Part shown: positions 21,062 through 31,352 of the stretch, piece by piece
Position numbering within the stretch: the stretch's first letter is position 1
Layout of the letters: each line of letters begins with the position of its first letter
Made by a program: the position numbers and the translations under genes
Notes under the pieces: generated by a model
The model's input: only the letters and a program-made list of their open reading frames with translations
Databases searched by the model: none
Told to the model about the DNA's origin: nothing
Assembly: GCA_948474755.1 (NCBI GenBank)
Contig: CAOLHI010001031.1
Span: 186,001 to 250,000, forward strand
Source: Ctenosaura bakeri
Taxonomy: Eukaryota; Chordata; Lepidosauria; Squamata; Iguanidae
Length of the DNA stretch: 64,000 bases
Reading direction: 5' to 3'

Positions 21062-21518
21062 GAATCATAGAGCTGGAAGAGACTACAATGGCCATGGAGT
21101 CCACCTCCCTGCCATGCAGGAACACACACTCAAAGCACCCCCAGCAAATGGCCATACAGCCTCTGTTTAAAAACCTACAAAGATGGTGACTCCACCACAC
21201 TCTGAGGCAGCATATCCCACTGTTGAACTGCTATTACCATCAGGAAGTACTTTCTGATGTTTAGGTGAAATCTCTTCCTGTAGTTTGAATCCATTGCTAC
21301 CTGTCCTAGTCTTTGGAGTAGCAGAAAAAAAAGCTTGCACCATCTTCAATATAACATCTCTTCAAATATTTAAACATGGCCATCATGTCACCTCTTAACC
21401 TTCTTTTTGTCTTGGTAAACGTACCCCACTCCCTAACACACTCCTCATAGGGCAGGGTTTCCAGACCCTTCATCATTTTGCTTATCTTCCTCTGGACATG
21501 TTCCAGTTTGTCAATATT
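21062..21518 (-). mobile_element. CR1 LINE 3' fragment
   Basis: The longest minus-strand CR1 piece here. From the plus-strand left: terminal AGAATCATAGAGCTGGAAGA, then CCACCTCCCTGCCATGCAGG, the C-terminal coding remnant, AAATATTTAAACATGGCCAT and CTCTGGACATGTTCCAGTTT. Decayed by stops and frameshifts. Confidence 0.9.
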
Positions 21519-21769
21519 ATAGATTGTTTAATATTTTTTCTGGTATATTAAAAGTACTCCTCAATGCTATGGAAGTGACATTAAACTTATAATCTCTCAC
21601 CAGCGGCATTAAATTTATAATCTTTACCAGGTGTAATTGACTGAGGAACGCCACATGCCAGTTATTTTAATCAGTGGTGACAATCATCCTCACAGCAGGA
21701 AGAGATATACAGTATCAGTACAACTACTGATTAGTCAATTGACCATATGAAAGGAAATAACATCAAATA

Positions 21770-21892
21770 TTATAAAATACAATAAAATGAGCTAGGTAAA
21801 ATACAGTGAAGTAAGATAAAATAAGCTAAAAGAAAGTAAGATATGATAAATTATGATAAAATGAATAAAAAATAAAAGAATAAAAGTAAAAG
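21770..21892. repeat. AT-rich (TAAAATAAGA)-like simple tract
   Basis: Imperfect repetition of ATAAAAT, TAAGATA and GTAAAA words. Similar sequence resumes after the LTR (22770-22830), so the LTR split an existing A-rich tract. Confidence 0.7.
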
Positions 21893-22755
21893 TATTACTC
21901 CCTTTGCAGACCCTGTCCTGGGAGGGAGATAAAATTGATATCAAATATGACTTCCATTTCAGAAAGATTGCCTGGGTGGATGCGTAGACAAATAGGTCAA
22001 ATGACTGAACCTAGGTCAAGGCCAAGAAAATCCCCAGTCACATTTCCCAAGGAGACCTTAGGCTAGACATGTCTGCACAAAGGGTTTTCAGCCACAAATA
22101 GCAAACATGAAGGGATTATCAGGTTTTCCCCAGGTTGAGCAACTCTGACTTCTGAGAATCCTACAAGGGCGAGGTCCATTTACGTGAACCAATCATGCAA
22201 TCCATCAAGTTGCTATTGAGCGACATTTTTCCTTTTATTTTGGCCTTTGTTTTTCCTGGGAAAGGACCTTCCCTCAAGGTACGTTCTGCTCTACAAGTAG
22301 TCTCTGTTTTTAAGGGTCACTTCAGATAACTCACCACCATGCTATCAGACCGGTTCTCTCTTAGTCGAGTGCTCCCCTCAGCTGCCTCTCTTCGTTGAGC
22401 TCCTCCATTCTTGCCACTTCCCGGACTGAAGACTTCTGGACAGGTGCAGTATTACCGCTCTACACCCCCTCCACTATATCCCCTATAATTTTTCACCTCT
22501 TTCCCTTCTCCCTTGTGTGCGTGAGTGAGTGATTGCGTTGGTGCGTGAGAATATATTTGTTAATACAATCCATTTATTAGTATGATTGTCTGACTTTTTG
22601 CTGGGCCTGACCTCATAAAAATTGGGTAGAAGATCCTCCTGGGTTACCCTGCCCTTCATTCTCCTAAGGCCAGTGCTCTGCTAATTTCCGCAACCTTTGC
22701 ATTTTTGCAGCGAATCAAGGTGTCCCTCAGGGGACCCCCAGAAGTCAGGGTAACA
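21893..22755 (+). mobile_element. ERV solo LTR, copy 2
   Basis: Ends CAGGGTAACA exactly like copy 1, preceded by CAGGGGACCCCC. Starts TATTACTCCC, taken as TGTTACT with a G-to-A change. Flanks are an exact 4-bp duplication AAAG (21889-21892, 22756-22759). The 3' half shares GGGTTACCCTGCC and AGTGCTC words with copy 1; the 5' half is diverged, and the polyadenylation region is less clear (AATACAATCC near 22563). A solo LTR of the same ERV group. Confidence 0.85.
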
Positions 22756-22759
22756 AAAG

Positions 22760-24592
22760 ACTGTAAGAAAATACCATAACCTATAATAACAGGTTATCTT
22801 GTGATAAGATGAAAATAATAAAATAAGAAACAGTATGTATTTAGATTAATTCATCATCCTTGCATGCAACCATAATATGTTCTATAAATTGTTTTCCCAG
22901 TTGAACAGCCCTATCTATAAACTTAGCAGTTCTGAAGACTACGTATGTGTTTGTGCCCTGAAGGAAATAAGATAACCATTTTTTTGGGTCCCAATATTTA
23001 GCTCTCCCAAGTAGTGTCTGTAGGTACTGGGCCCTTACTGGAGTGAGGAAGAGAGAACAATACATGGGCCCTGGTGCTGCACCAACTGAGGCCAGTGCCT
23101 CACACTGCTCAATGGAAGAGCCACTCTCTCCTTGAGCTGAATGCATCTTGCTTCTCTTGTCCATCTGTGGCACCTGACCATAGGCACATAAACGTCCTAT
23201 TTGTTTTACTTCCTCTGTAGAGATGCAAAAAACAAACAAAAAACCAGAGAAACTATCAGGATTTCTGGGAAGCCACCAACCCATGGCCGGTGGGATGCAT
23301 TTGGCTTGGTGGGTCACAGGCTGTGCACAGTTGTCTTTGTAGCTAAGGCGGGAGTCATTCACCACAGAGAGGCTGTTTTGTTTTTCTTTTGGCAGGAGAT
23401 GCAGGATGAACCTCAAACAGCGCACTTTCTTTTCTCCTCAGTAAACAAAAGCGGTAACTCAGGCAACCCACTAATATGTACACAGTGTTTCTGAGCTACC
23501 AGTGAACATCTGCCCACTATGGCTACAGAGGCATAATCTGAATGGTCTTGCAGAGAGCGGGCAAGAGAAGCAGGGGTGGCTGCAAAGACAACACATGGGA
23601 GCGGGGACCTCATTTCAGGCTCTCAGACATTTGGCAAGTTTGTGATACAGGCTCCCGCAAATTGTTCTTCCATACTACACGCTGCGCTAAATGAGCAGCA
23701 GGGCACCTCTAGACTTCTCAGAATCTTTCTTTCTCTCTCTCTTTTGTCCTTTCATCACTTTTACTGAATGCTTCTGGGCATTTCTGCTGTTGCTGAGTCC
23801 CCATCCTTGGATGCACAAAAACACACATTTCTCTTGCTACTGGTGTTAAATAGCACACCACATGCTTGCTTATTATGCAGCTCAGGTTTTGGCAGAACTG
23901 ACAACAACTTGAGAACACATCTGGAGCACAAGTGGCAGAAAAACTCTTGGGCCAGAAGCCTGTCCGTGGTAGGCCAACACAGGTAGTATAGCCAGGAAGA
24001 AAAATGCTATTGGTACAGTGGCATGGAGGAAATAAAGTGTGTGAGAAAAAGACTGCTCAGAACCAGGAGATTTTGAGTGGCATCCTGTTAGTGGCAAATG
24101 CAAGTGTAAGTTGCGTTATGCATGTGGAGTGAGGCACAACAGTTGTATTCAGCTGACAGTGGATTTGTTCATATAAGATCATTTTGGTGATGAATTAAAT
24201 TTCACAGAGTGGCATGGGAATGCACATTGCAATTGCTTATGGGTTATACACATTGACCACACTGGATGCACATACATTGTGCTGTATTGGTATTCAGCAG
24301 AAGGGCTGGGTGATGCAAGTTTAACGTTTCTCTCCTGACAACCATTTATGCTACACTGATCTCAGTCACTGTTTGAGTCCCCTTTCAACCGCTGCAGAAA
24401 CCTGGAGAAAGTTCAGTTAGTAGCATACTGTACCAACAGGATTCTGGCCACAAGGACAATAAGGACATAGTTTAGGTTTCCGGTAAAGGAAGCTGCTCTT
24501 CAGAATTCTTACTTCCCCCTCCAACATTGTGTTTGAACAACATTGGCCAGTGGGGCTTTTATACCCCCAGCTAGCAAAGGAATAACTTCTTT
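22760..24592. other. Intergenic DNA; longest frame in window, unrecognised
   Basis: A 194-codon minus-strand frame lies at 22841-23425. It has no domain, signal or membrane segment I recognise, no splice context, and its codons give an irregular residue mix. It may be a chance frame or an unrecognised retrocopy remnant. The rest (23430-24590) holds no recognised repeat. Confidence 0.35.
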
Positions 24593-24850
24593 TCATAGAA
24601 TCATACAGTTGGAAGAGACCACAAGGGCCATAGAGTCCAACCCCCCCATGCAGAAATACATCATCAAAGGGCCAGCCAACCTCTGTTTCAAAACCTCCAA
24701 AGAAGGAGACTCCACTGTACTCTGGAGCAGTGCATGCCACAGTGCATGTTCAGATAGAATCTCTTTTCCTGAAATTTGAAAGCACTGCTCCATGTTCTAG
24801 TTTCTGGAGCAGCAGAAAACAGGCTTGCTCCATCCTCCATATGACATCCA
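24593..24850 (-). mobile_element. CR1 LINE 3' fragment
   Basis: Plus-strand markers TCATAGAATCATACAGTTGG, AGACCACAAGGGCCATAGAG, CAAAGAAGGAGACTCCACT. A gap relative to other copies near 24745 shows an internal deletion. Confidence 0.85.
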
Positions 24851-26076
24851 GCTTGGGGAAGACTGTAGATATCCTAATAGCCCACTTTGAATGATTTCCT
24901 TTACATTTTGTGGATCAAAGTGGCAATTTGATACCACTCTTTTCAGTTTAGCTTAATTTTATCTGAGTAAAGAGATAACCTTCAGAAAGTTTTAGTTACT
25001 GGTTTAATAGGACTGCATGTTATTGGAATGATGTTTTTATTGTTCATGTGTCAGCTGCTTTGAGAAGGCTACCAAAATTCACAATTCATAAATGAATCTT
25101 CACCACAATCTTAGTTTTGGTTTAATCATGATTTTCTCTCCTCAGAAATCAAAGTTCTGTGAATGGGACTGTGGGTCTTTTACTAGCAGCTGTTTTCACA
25201 GTCAGTGGAACCAGTAGCAATTTGGACCTCTCTCTTGATGCTTGCCTGCCCAGTGTCTGTCATAAGACCAATTCTTATGACATCACAAAGGCCCACTCCA
25301 CAATATCATAAAAGTCCAATTATATGACATCACAGGGCACACCCTCTGGGCCTCAAATTTTGGCCCTGAAATCTCAGGGATTGGGAAGCTGCTGACCTGA
25401 TTGCCATAGCTCTGCCCCCCACCATGACTTTTTGGATATTTGTTCAAAAATATGACACATAAAGTGGGTGCTTGTTAAGTAAAGAACCTTGGCAAATCCA
25501 GAAAAGTAGATTCAGAGGACAGGGTCACAGAACGAATAGTGAAAAATAGAGTTTTAAGGGATACAGTTTTGCTTTATGTTTTGTTTTCTATGCAGCTGAC
25601 AGCACCAAAGTCATGGAAACTTTAAGTGCCATATCCTGTGGATAAATGGCACTTTAGTGGATGGATAGCACTTAGAAAATGTAGGAAAGTGATAGCACAA
25701 GGAGGAAGCTTTAAAGTTGGGATGGTTTTAAAAGGTAATGTGGGCAATTTGCTGTTTTCTTTCCATCTCGTACATTCACAGAGATACCCAAACTGAGAGT
25801 AATGGTTTGTGCAACTATAAAGCCTTATTTGCTTGAAAATCCCTCAGAATACCCCCTTTGCATATATTCCTTTGGGCAGATTGGGTGAGCTTTCTCACTC
25901 CTTATTTCAGCATAAGAATCCTGGTTCATTGCCAGGCTTTCTGTGAAACAGTGGGAAAAGAGGCAATAGAGGTGGCAAGATATGCCCTCTTCCTTGCTTC
26001 TGATTTCTGGTGCTAGTGTGCCCTTGCTGTAACTCCGTTAACCAAAACTGTTGGGGTTTAACCGCTTGTAGTGAGA
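24851..26076. other. Intergenic DNA, mostly unrecognised
   Basis: Near 25270-25330 TTCTTATGACATCACA and TTATATGACATCACAGGG recur ~50 bases apart, a small internal repeat. No exon recognised. Confidence 0.4.
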
Positions 26077-26523
26077 GCCAGCATGGTCTAGTGGTCTGAG
26101 TGTTGGACTAAGGCTATTTCTGCACTACACTGTTGTAGTGCTATTATTCCACGTTCAACATCCTGTGGAATTCTGGAGTTTGCAATTTACTGAGGCCAAA
26201 GAGCTCTTGGGCTGAGAATCCTAAAGGCCCCTCCCTAAACTGCAAACCCCAGGATTCCACAGGATGTTGAAAGTGGAATAATAGTACTATAACAGTACAG
26301 TGTGGAAATGTCCTAAGACTCTGGAAGACTCTAGAAGTTTAAATTCTCACTCAACCACAGAAACCCATGGGATGAGCTTCACCAATCATACTGTCTCAGA
26401 TACAGAGGAAGGCAATAACAGACCTACTCTAAAGAAATATTGCCAAGAAAACCCCATGATAGGTTTGCCTTATGGTCACTGTAAGTCATAAATGATTTGA
26501 AGGTACACAACAATAACAACAAC
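26077..26523 (+). mobile_element. Sauria-type SINE, split by a MITE
   Basis: Head GCCAGCATGGTCTAGTGG up to TTGGAC, interrupted at 26112-26313, then GACTCTGGAAGACTCTAGAA, CACAGAAACCCATGGGATGA, tail ATGATTTGAAGGTACACAAC and (AACA)n. Removing the insert and one TAA restores a continuous tRNA-like head. Confidence 0.92.
26112..26313. mobile_element. Palindromic GGCC-ended MITE inside a SINE
   Basis: Termini GGCTATTTCTGCAC and GTGTGGAAATGTCC, 202 bp, with TAA on both sides (26109-26111, 26314-26316). The arms mirror each other through GTGCTATTATTCCA, TTCAACATCCTGTGG and their inverses. The SINE context proves the 3-bp duplication. Confidence 0.93.
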
Positions 26524-26799
26524 TTAAGTGCTCTCTATGTTCATTCAGACACCAAATGCTGGGTGACTGCTGTTGTTAAATGCCATGCAGTATGGCACAC
26601 AATCTTGTCCTGTGATGTAACCCACCTTTATCACTAGCTTGGAGAAGGATGGCTACCGGTGGCAGAATGGAAGACCTACATCTCAGTTTCTTCTGTTCAC
26701 TGGAATGGATACATTGAGTCAATCTAGGCAGTTGAAGCTATCAGTGGACTGAAGCCACCATTACAAGTTGTGAACCACAAGTCCACAACAAAGATATTG

Positions 26800-26905
26800 G
26801 AAACGTTACTTTTTTGGACTACATTTCCCACAACCCACAAGTGGTAGCCATGCTGACTGGCTATTCTGGGACCTGTGGTCTACAAATGTGACTTTCTCAT
26901 GGCCC
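26800..26905. mobile_element. 'GGACTACA...TCCCA' foldback repeat
   Basis: GTTACTTTTTTGGACTACAT then TTCCCACAACC, a central GCCATGCTGACTGGC, then CTATTCTGGGACCTGTGGTC and TACAAATGTGAC: two arms roughly inverse to each other. Same short foldback family as 59030-59115. Confidence 0.5.
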
Positions 26906-27419
26906 GGAATACCAGCAACACAGTAAATTGATTCTGGATTTGGGATTCTCCCAACTCTGCTGCACTCTGGTAATCTGGACCTATTTTGAGGAGTTGGTGG
27001 CTGTGTAGGTTGATGAGGTTTTTCTCCCTGAGGAAAATGGAAAAATTCAAGGAAGATCCTAGTTTGAAAGGAGATGAACAAACAAAGTATGAGAAGGAAT
27101 CCTTTTCAATGAGTAATGGCATGTTGATGCTTTTTTCAAGGTTAATAAATAATATATCATATCATGTTATTATTGAGCAAAACAATTTCTGTGGAAGAAA
27201 CAGGCATACCATCTGTAGCCTTGTTAATTTTTTAGGTGGGTTTTTGATGTGCCGTGGAGGTATAGGTGTCAGCTTGTTAGATCTGCATCTAATTGAGTTT
27301 GTAAAAAGAAAAGAACAGCTCTCTTCATGTAAAACTCAGATAAGCGAGTGTGTGCTGTGCAGTGGAAACAATCTTAACTTCTGTCTGGGTATTTCAAATG
27401 ATCTGTAACAAAAGCATAT

Positions 27420-28700
27420 TTCCCCCAAAGTGTGGGTGAAAGTCTTCATTACCACCTCTGAGTTTTTCTGTATGGGATTTTGTGCTCACCACCAAACTAA
27501 TTAAGGAAAATTATCCTAATTTGTTTATTATGTTAATGATCTGAATTAATTTATAGCAATTTAGCATGTATTGCTAGAGATTTATTATGTTTTCTACCAA
27601 ATGACTTAAGAGCTATAAATCCCATGGTTAAATGTAATTAGTGGAGACATATTTATCGACAGGGATAATTACATCTGATAAAAGTTCTTCAGTTAGGCTT
27701 AATTAAAACAGATTATTCTCCCATAAATGAAAAGTAAATATGGTAATTACTGGGTTTGATTTTTATCGCAAAAACCCAAAAAAAAAAAAAAAGATATCTC
27801 AGCATTTTAATTTTCTAAAAGAGGTGGGAAAGTAAACTCTATAAATGATTGCTTCCCAATAAATGATGATTAATAATCCCTGAGAAAGAAGAATTTTACT
27901 CGAGTAAACATTTTGCTACTTAATGACTAAAGGGCAGACAGTGCTCAAGAAAAATATCAACCATTAGCTCATTTTTTTAAAGTGGACTGTAGCCGTTTTG
28001 AAGCCTAATGAAAAATGTGTCAAACAAATTATGTGTTCTTCCATTAATACTAACGCAATATAGCAATGCAGAGAGGAAAAAATAGTTATTAAACACACTC
28101 CAAATAATTTTGCTGATGATGAAATTGGCTAGTCCCTATTAGATAGACAGAAAGCAAATTTATAACTCAACCTCCCAACTTCCTGGTGCCAGCAAAATAT
28201 GCTTCATGCCCACAGCCACACATGAAAAGATTAAGCTACAAATCTGAAATTTCATCACTTATTTATTCCCTTTTTACTTAGCCCAGTCTTTCCTTTTGTA
28301 AATCACTGTGTAAATAGAGTGGTCAGGAATTGGGGAATGGACCATTTTAAAGCCAGCAAGATAGTATATAAATGAATCCAAAGGAAACCTAGCATTAAAA
28401 TTTATTTCCAGGGGTTAGATCAGATGGTTGGGGTATTTCACAGCACCTTTATTCTAGTGTCACTGAAGTGCATCTCTGTGAAACATCTCTTATATTAAGC
28501 TTATGATTATTTATAGAATAAATTTCCTAATGAGTTCTGTGTTTCTTTAGGCAGATTCTTCTCTCTCCACTATCTTAAAGGCTCTTCATAGTTTATAATT
28601 TGAGAACAAAATCCTAAGAGAGCACAAACACATTTTCAGTGATATATATTTTTAGAAAAAACAGAGGAACAAAACAAAGATTTTGCTGTTCTTCACAGCA
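27420..28700. promoter_or_regulatory. Long AT-rich candidate conserved block (unverified)
   Basis: About 1.3 kb free of recognisable repeats, the longest such stretch, apart from a poly-A run near 27778. It is dense in homeodomain-type cores (CTTAATTAAAAC, GGATAATTACATC, TGGTAATTACTGG, GTAATTAGTGG) and in TTTATTATG/TTTATAGC words, with almost no CpG. This is the texture of developmental-gene enhancers in gene deserts; inference only. Confidence 0.35.
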
Positions 28701-29215
28701 ATCACTGAGAACTAAGCTGAAATGGGTGAGGTTTCTGTGAAAACATTTAAACATCAGTAAACCAACCAAACAATTTTTAAAGAGGGCATTGTGATCTTGT
28801 GCAAAAGTGGTTATTAATGAAGATAGAGGTGTAAAGGATTGCCTTTAATCTGAACTAGATTTGTGATGTCACCACAGGACCCAATTTGATTGGCTACATG
28901 ATATTGTAATATCAGGTTAAATATGCAAACCTTGCCGGGGAGTATACATTTCCAGGAAGACAGGAGTAAACATGAGGCCAAGGAAACATCTGATTAGAGA
29001 ATAGAGATGGAGGAATATTAATTTTTTTAAGTGCTTGAGAAATGGATTTGTTGAGTGTTGCGAGATGATGATGATGAGAATCCTAGGCAGGTTATAATAG
29101 TCACAGTTCAGGGCTTATTCTGCATGAAAATAACACACACACACATTTTAGCAGAAAATGTCCACCCTATTCTAGTAAAAGTGTTTCTCACAATGACCAA
29201 AGAGATGGGAAACCC
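28701..29215. other. Intergenic DNA without recognised features
   Basis: Includes a short ACACACACACA run near 29133. No recognised repeat family. Confidence 0.4.
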
Positions 29216-29218
29216 ACA

Positions 29219-29465
29219 AGGAGCCCTGGTGGCGCAGTGGTTAAATGCCAGTACTGCAAGCCACAAGGTTGTGAGTTTGATCCTGCCAGGCTCCAAGGTT
29301 GACTCAGCCTTCCATCCTTTCGCAGGTCGGTAAAATGAGTACCCAGCTTGTTGGGGGCATGTATAGAAATGTTTTGAAATACATGCTGTTTGTAAGTTGT
29401 TCGCCGCCTCGATCCATATGGAGAGGTGGGATACAAATAAATAATTATAAAAAAATAATAATACA
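29219..29465 (+). mobile_element. tRNA-derived SINE with L2-like tail
   Basis: Head GGAGCCCTGGTGGCGCAGTG with a B-box-like GTGAGTTTGATCCTG, conserved core GGTCGGTAAAATGAGTACCC and tail GTTCGCCGCCTCGATCC, GGTGGGATACAAATAAATAA. The tail resembles the L2-like 3' end at 57380-57430, suggesting mobilisation by that LINE. Unrelated in body to the Sauria type. Confidence 0.85.
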
Positions 29466-30149
29466 TAACAAGCAGGACATGAGAGAAATAGTACTTTCCT
29501 ATTCATATTGCTCAGCAAGTGTTACTGAGAGCCGTACTGTCTCAGGTATTTGAAGTAATATAATGCTACTGCCCTTGATGACCTTATCCTTATTGATAAG
29601 CAATCATTTTGATTGCTGAACTCTCACCTGGAGGAACTTCCATGGAAAAGCATTATGAAGTACAGAAGGCAAGATTCTACTCCTTATTGATGTCCAAGGA
29701 CATGGCTTATGCTGTCCTAATTGCCCCTGCTGTTGGAGAATGCACTATGAAAATAAATGCGTATTTTGTATTTTCATGCAAGTGTAGACTGAAATAGAAA
29801 TTGAATGGAATGGATATATGGCTGACCCTACGGAAAACTGACGCAGACCGGGATTAGAATGATCTTGTCTTTTGTAGTCCCGGCACATCCAAACAATAGG
29901 AAGTAAGGAAAAGGTTTGCCTGTGCCTGCAGTTCCTATATCTACATATAAATGGCTTTTCTTTCCTGGCTTTGTGAGACCTATTCCTTATTATGTCCCTG
30001 CCTCCAAAAGTCAGAGTCCCCCTTTAAACATTTTTTATTCATCATTTCAAAGGATTAATTCAGCTTCTCTTCAGGCTAAATCCTGAAGCCACATATTACT
30101 TATCTATTTTCTTCATTTGGGACAAAAGAATTTAAGAAATTGCAAAAAC
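29466..30149. other. Intergenic DNA without recognised features
   Basis: No recognised repeat or exon. Confidence 0.4.
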
Positions 30150-30247
30150 ATTTTCCTTCCTTCCTTCCTTCCTTCCTTCCTTCCTTCCTTCCTTCCTTCC
30201 TTCCTTCCTTCCTTCCTTCCTTCCTTCCTTCCTTCCTTCCTTCCTTC
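30150..30247. repeat. (CCTT)n microsatellite
   Basis: About 24 uninterrupted tetranucleotide units, longer and purer than the tract at 19376, hence likely length-variable. Confidence 0.97.
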
Positions 30248-30490
30248 CCCCCCTCCCCTGGGCAAGTTCGTCATCTTTGTTTTCAAACTGATGACTCCTA
30301 TGATTAATATTTTACTGGTTTCAGAACAGAGGCACCATCTAAGTCACTCAGAGGATCTTCCTGGTGGTTCTTTTTAACTTTTTCCATAATAAGTGGTTCA
30401 CAAAGCTGGTATGGGGTCTGAATTCTTAAGATCTGTTTCTTTGGTTGCCCTGAAAGAGGGAAAGAAAAAGAATGTGTCTGTACACAACTA

Positions 30491-30672
30491 GGCCCATTTC
30501 TGCACTAGCCTGTTCTAGTGTTATGATTCCACTTTCAACATCCTATGGAATCCTGGGGTTTGCAGCTTCGGGAGGGACCCGTCGGCCCCTCCCGAAGCTG
30601 CAAACCCCAGGATTCCATAGGATGTTGAAAGTGGAATCATAGCGCTAGAACAGACTAGTGTGGAAATGGGCT
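30491..30672. mobile_element. Near-perfect palindromic GGCC-ended MITE
   Basis: Two ~89-base arms around a 4-base centre (CGTC at 30580-30583). The arms agree at nearly every position, including GATTCCACTTTCAACATCC and TGGGGTTTGCAGCTTCGGGA. Termini are GGCCCATTTC and GAAATGGGCT. Flanks CTA and AAG give no exact target duplication. It is the least decayed member of the family and should extrude as a hairpin. Confidence 0.93.
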
Positions 30673-31149
30673 AAGTCTCTTCTGCCCCTTTCAGTGTGAA
30701 GCAGCTCTTTCCCTCTGCCCTCTGCAATACAAATCAACTCTGTTTCTAGGTTCTTCCAGCTGATTGTCAGTACTGTCACGTTAATTGCAGCACTAAGGTT
30801 CATTTGTGATGCTTCTGTATGTCTCTCCTCCTTCTCTCCATCTGCTTTTGTTATGTTCTGTATTTCTCTTGAAGAAGGTTCACCTTCAAAAAGTGGGGAA
30901 CTTTGTAGCAAAATACTGCATTCTAGGCCAAGTCCCTAGCTGCAACATTCCATCCTGAACTTCAGCCATCCTGGAACGAGAGCTCGTTGTAGGCCAGGGA
31001 AGGGGGAAATGTTCTTCATCAGTTGGCTATAGTCCCAGGGCCGCTGGATGACTGAGCAAGTCTGAAAAAAATGAAGCAAACTGCAGTGTCCATGTTGGCT
31101 TTTGTAGGATCTCTAAGATAGAACCCTGCTGACCCACTTCAGTAGAGGC
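30673..31149. other. Intergenic DNA, unclassified
   Basis: Around 30870-30920 GAAGAAGGTTCACCTTCAAA is a short inverted repeat. No gene recognised. Confidence 0.4.
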
Positions 31150-31352
31150 ATCTGTGGCACCTGGTGACTTCCATGTCAATGGGGGGATGAATCCACCCAG
31201 GATTTTATTTTGAACTTCGAAGGAGCTATCTAAGATACTGAATCCCTATCCTCCAAATGGTTTTGACACCTTGGATAGTTCCTTCAAAGTTAAGACCATA
31301 ACCAGGAGCACATTCACTCTCTCACTGGCACAGGTGCCACCAACTGCCACTG
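31150..31352. mobile_element. Unclassified foldback repeat
   Basis: Left arm GTGGCACCTGGTGACTTCC ... GAACTTCGAAGGAGCTATCT; right arm is its inverse (CTTGGATAGTTCCTTCAAAG ... CAGGTGCCACCAACTGCCAC). Partial relatives at 40615-40770 and 58490-58620 share ATCCAAGGTGCTGAA and TCCTTTAAA. The 178-codon frame starting at 31271 begins inside this repeat and is not a gene. Confidence 0.6.

Noticed and set aside
22841..23425. 194-codon minus-strand frame, the longest in the window
   Set aside because: No recognisable domain, no flanking splice or promoter logic, and irregular composition. A frame of this length is unsurprising in 64 kb. A protein search with a significant hit would reverse this.
26077..26111. 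Possible tRNA gene from A-box-like sequence
   Set aside because: It is the head of a Sauria SINE: no complete cloverleaf, and it is followed by the SINE body and Bov-B-like tail.
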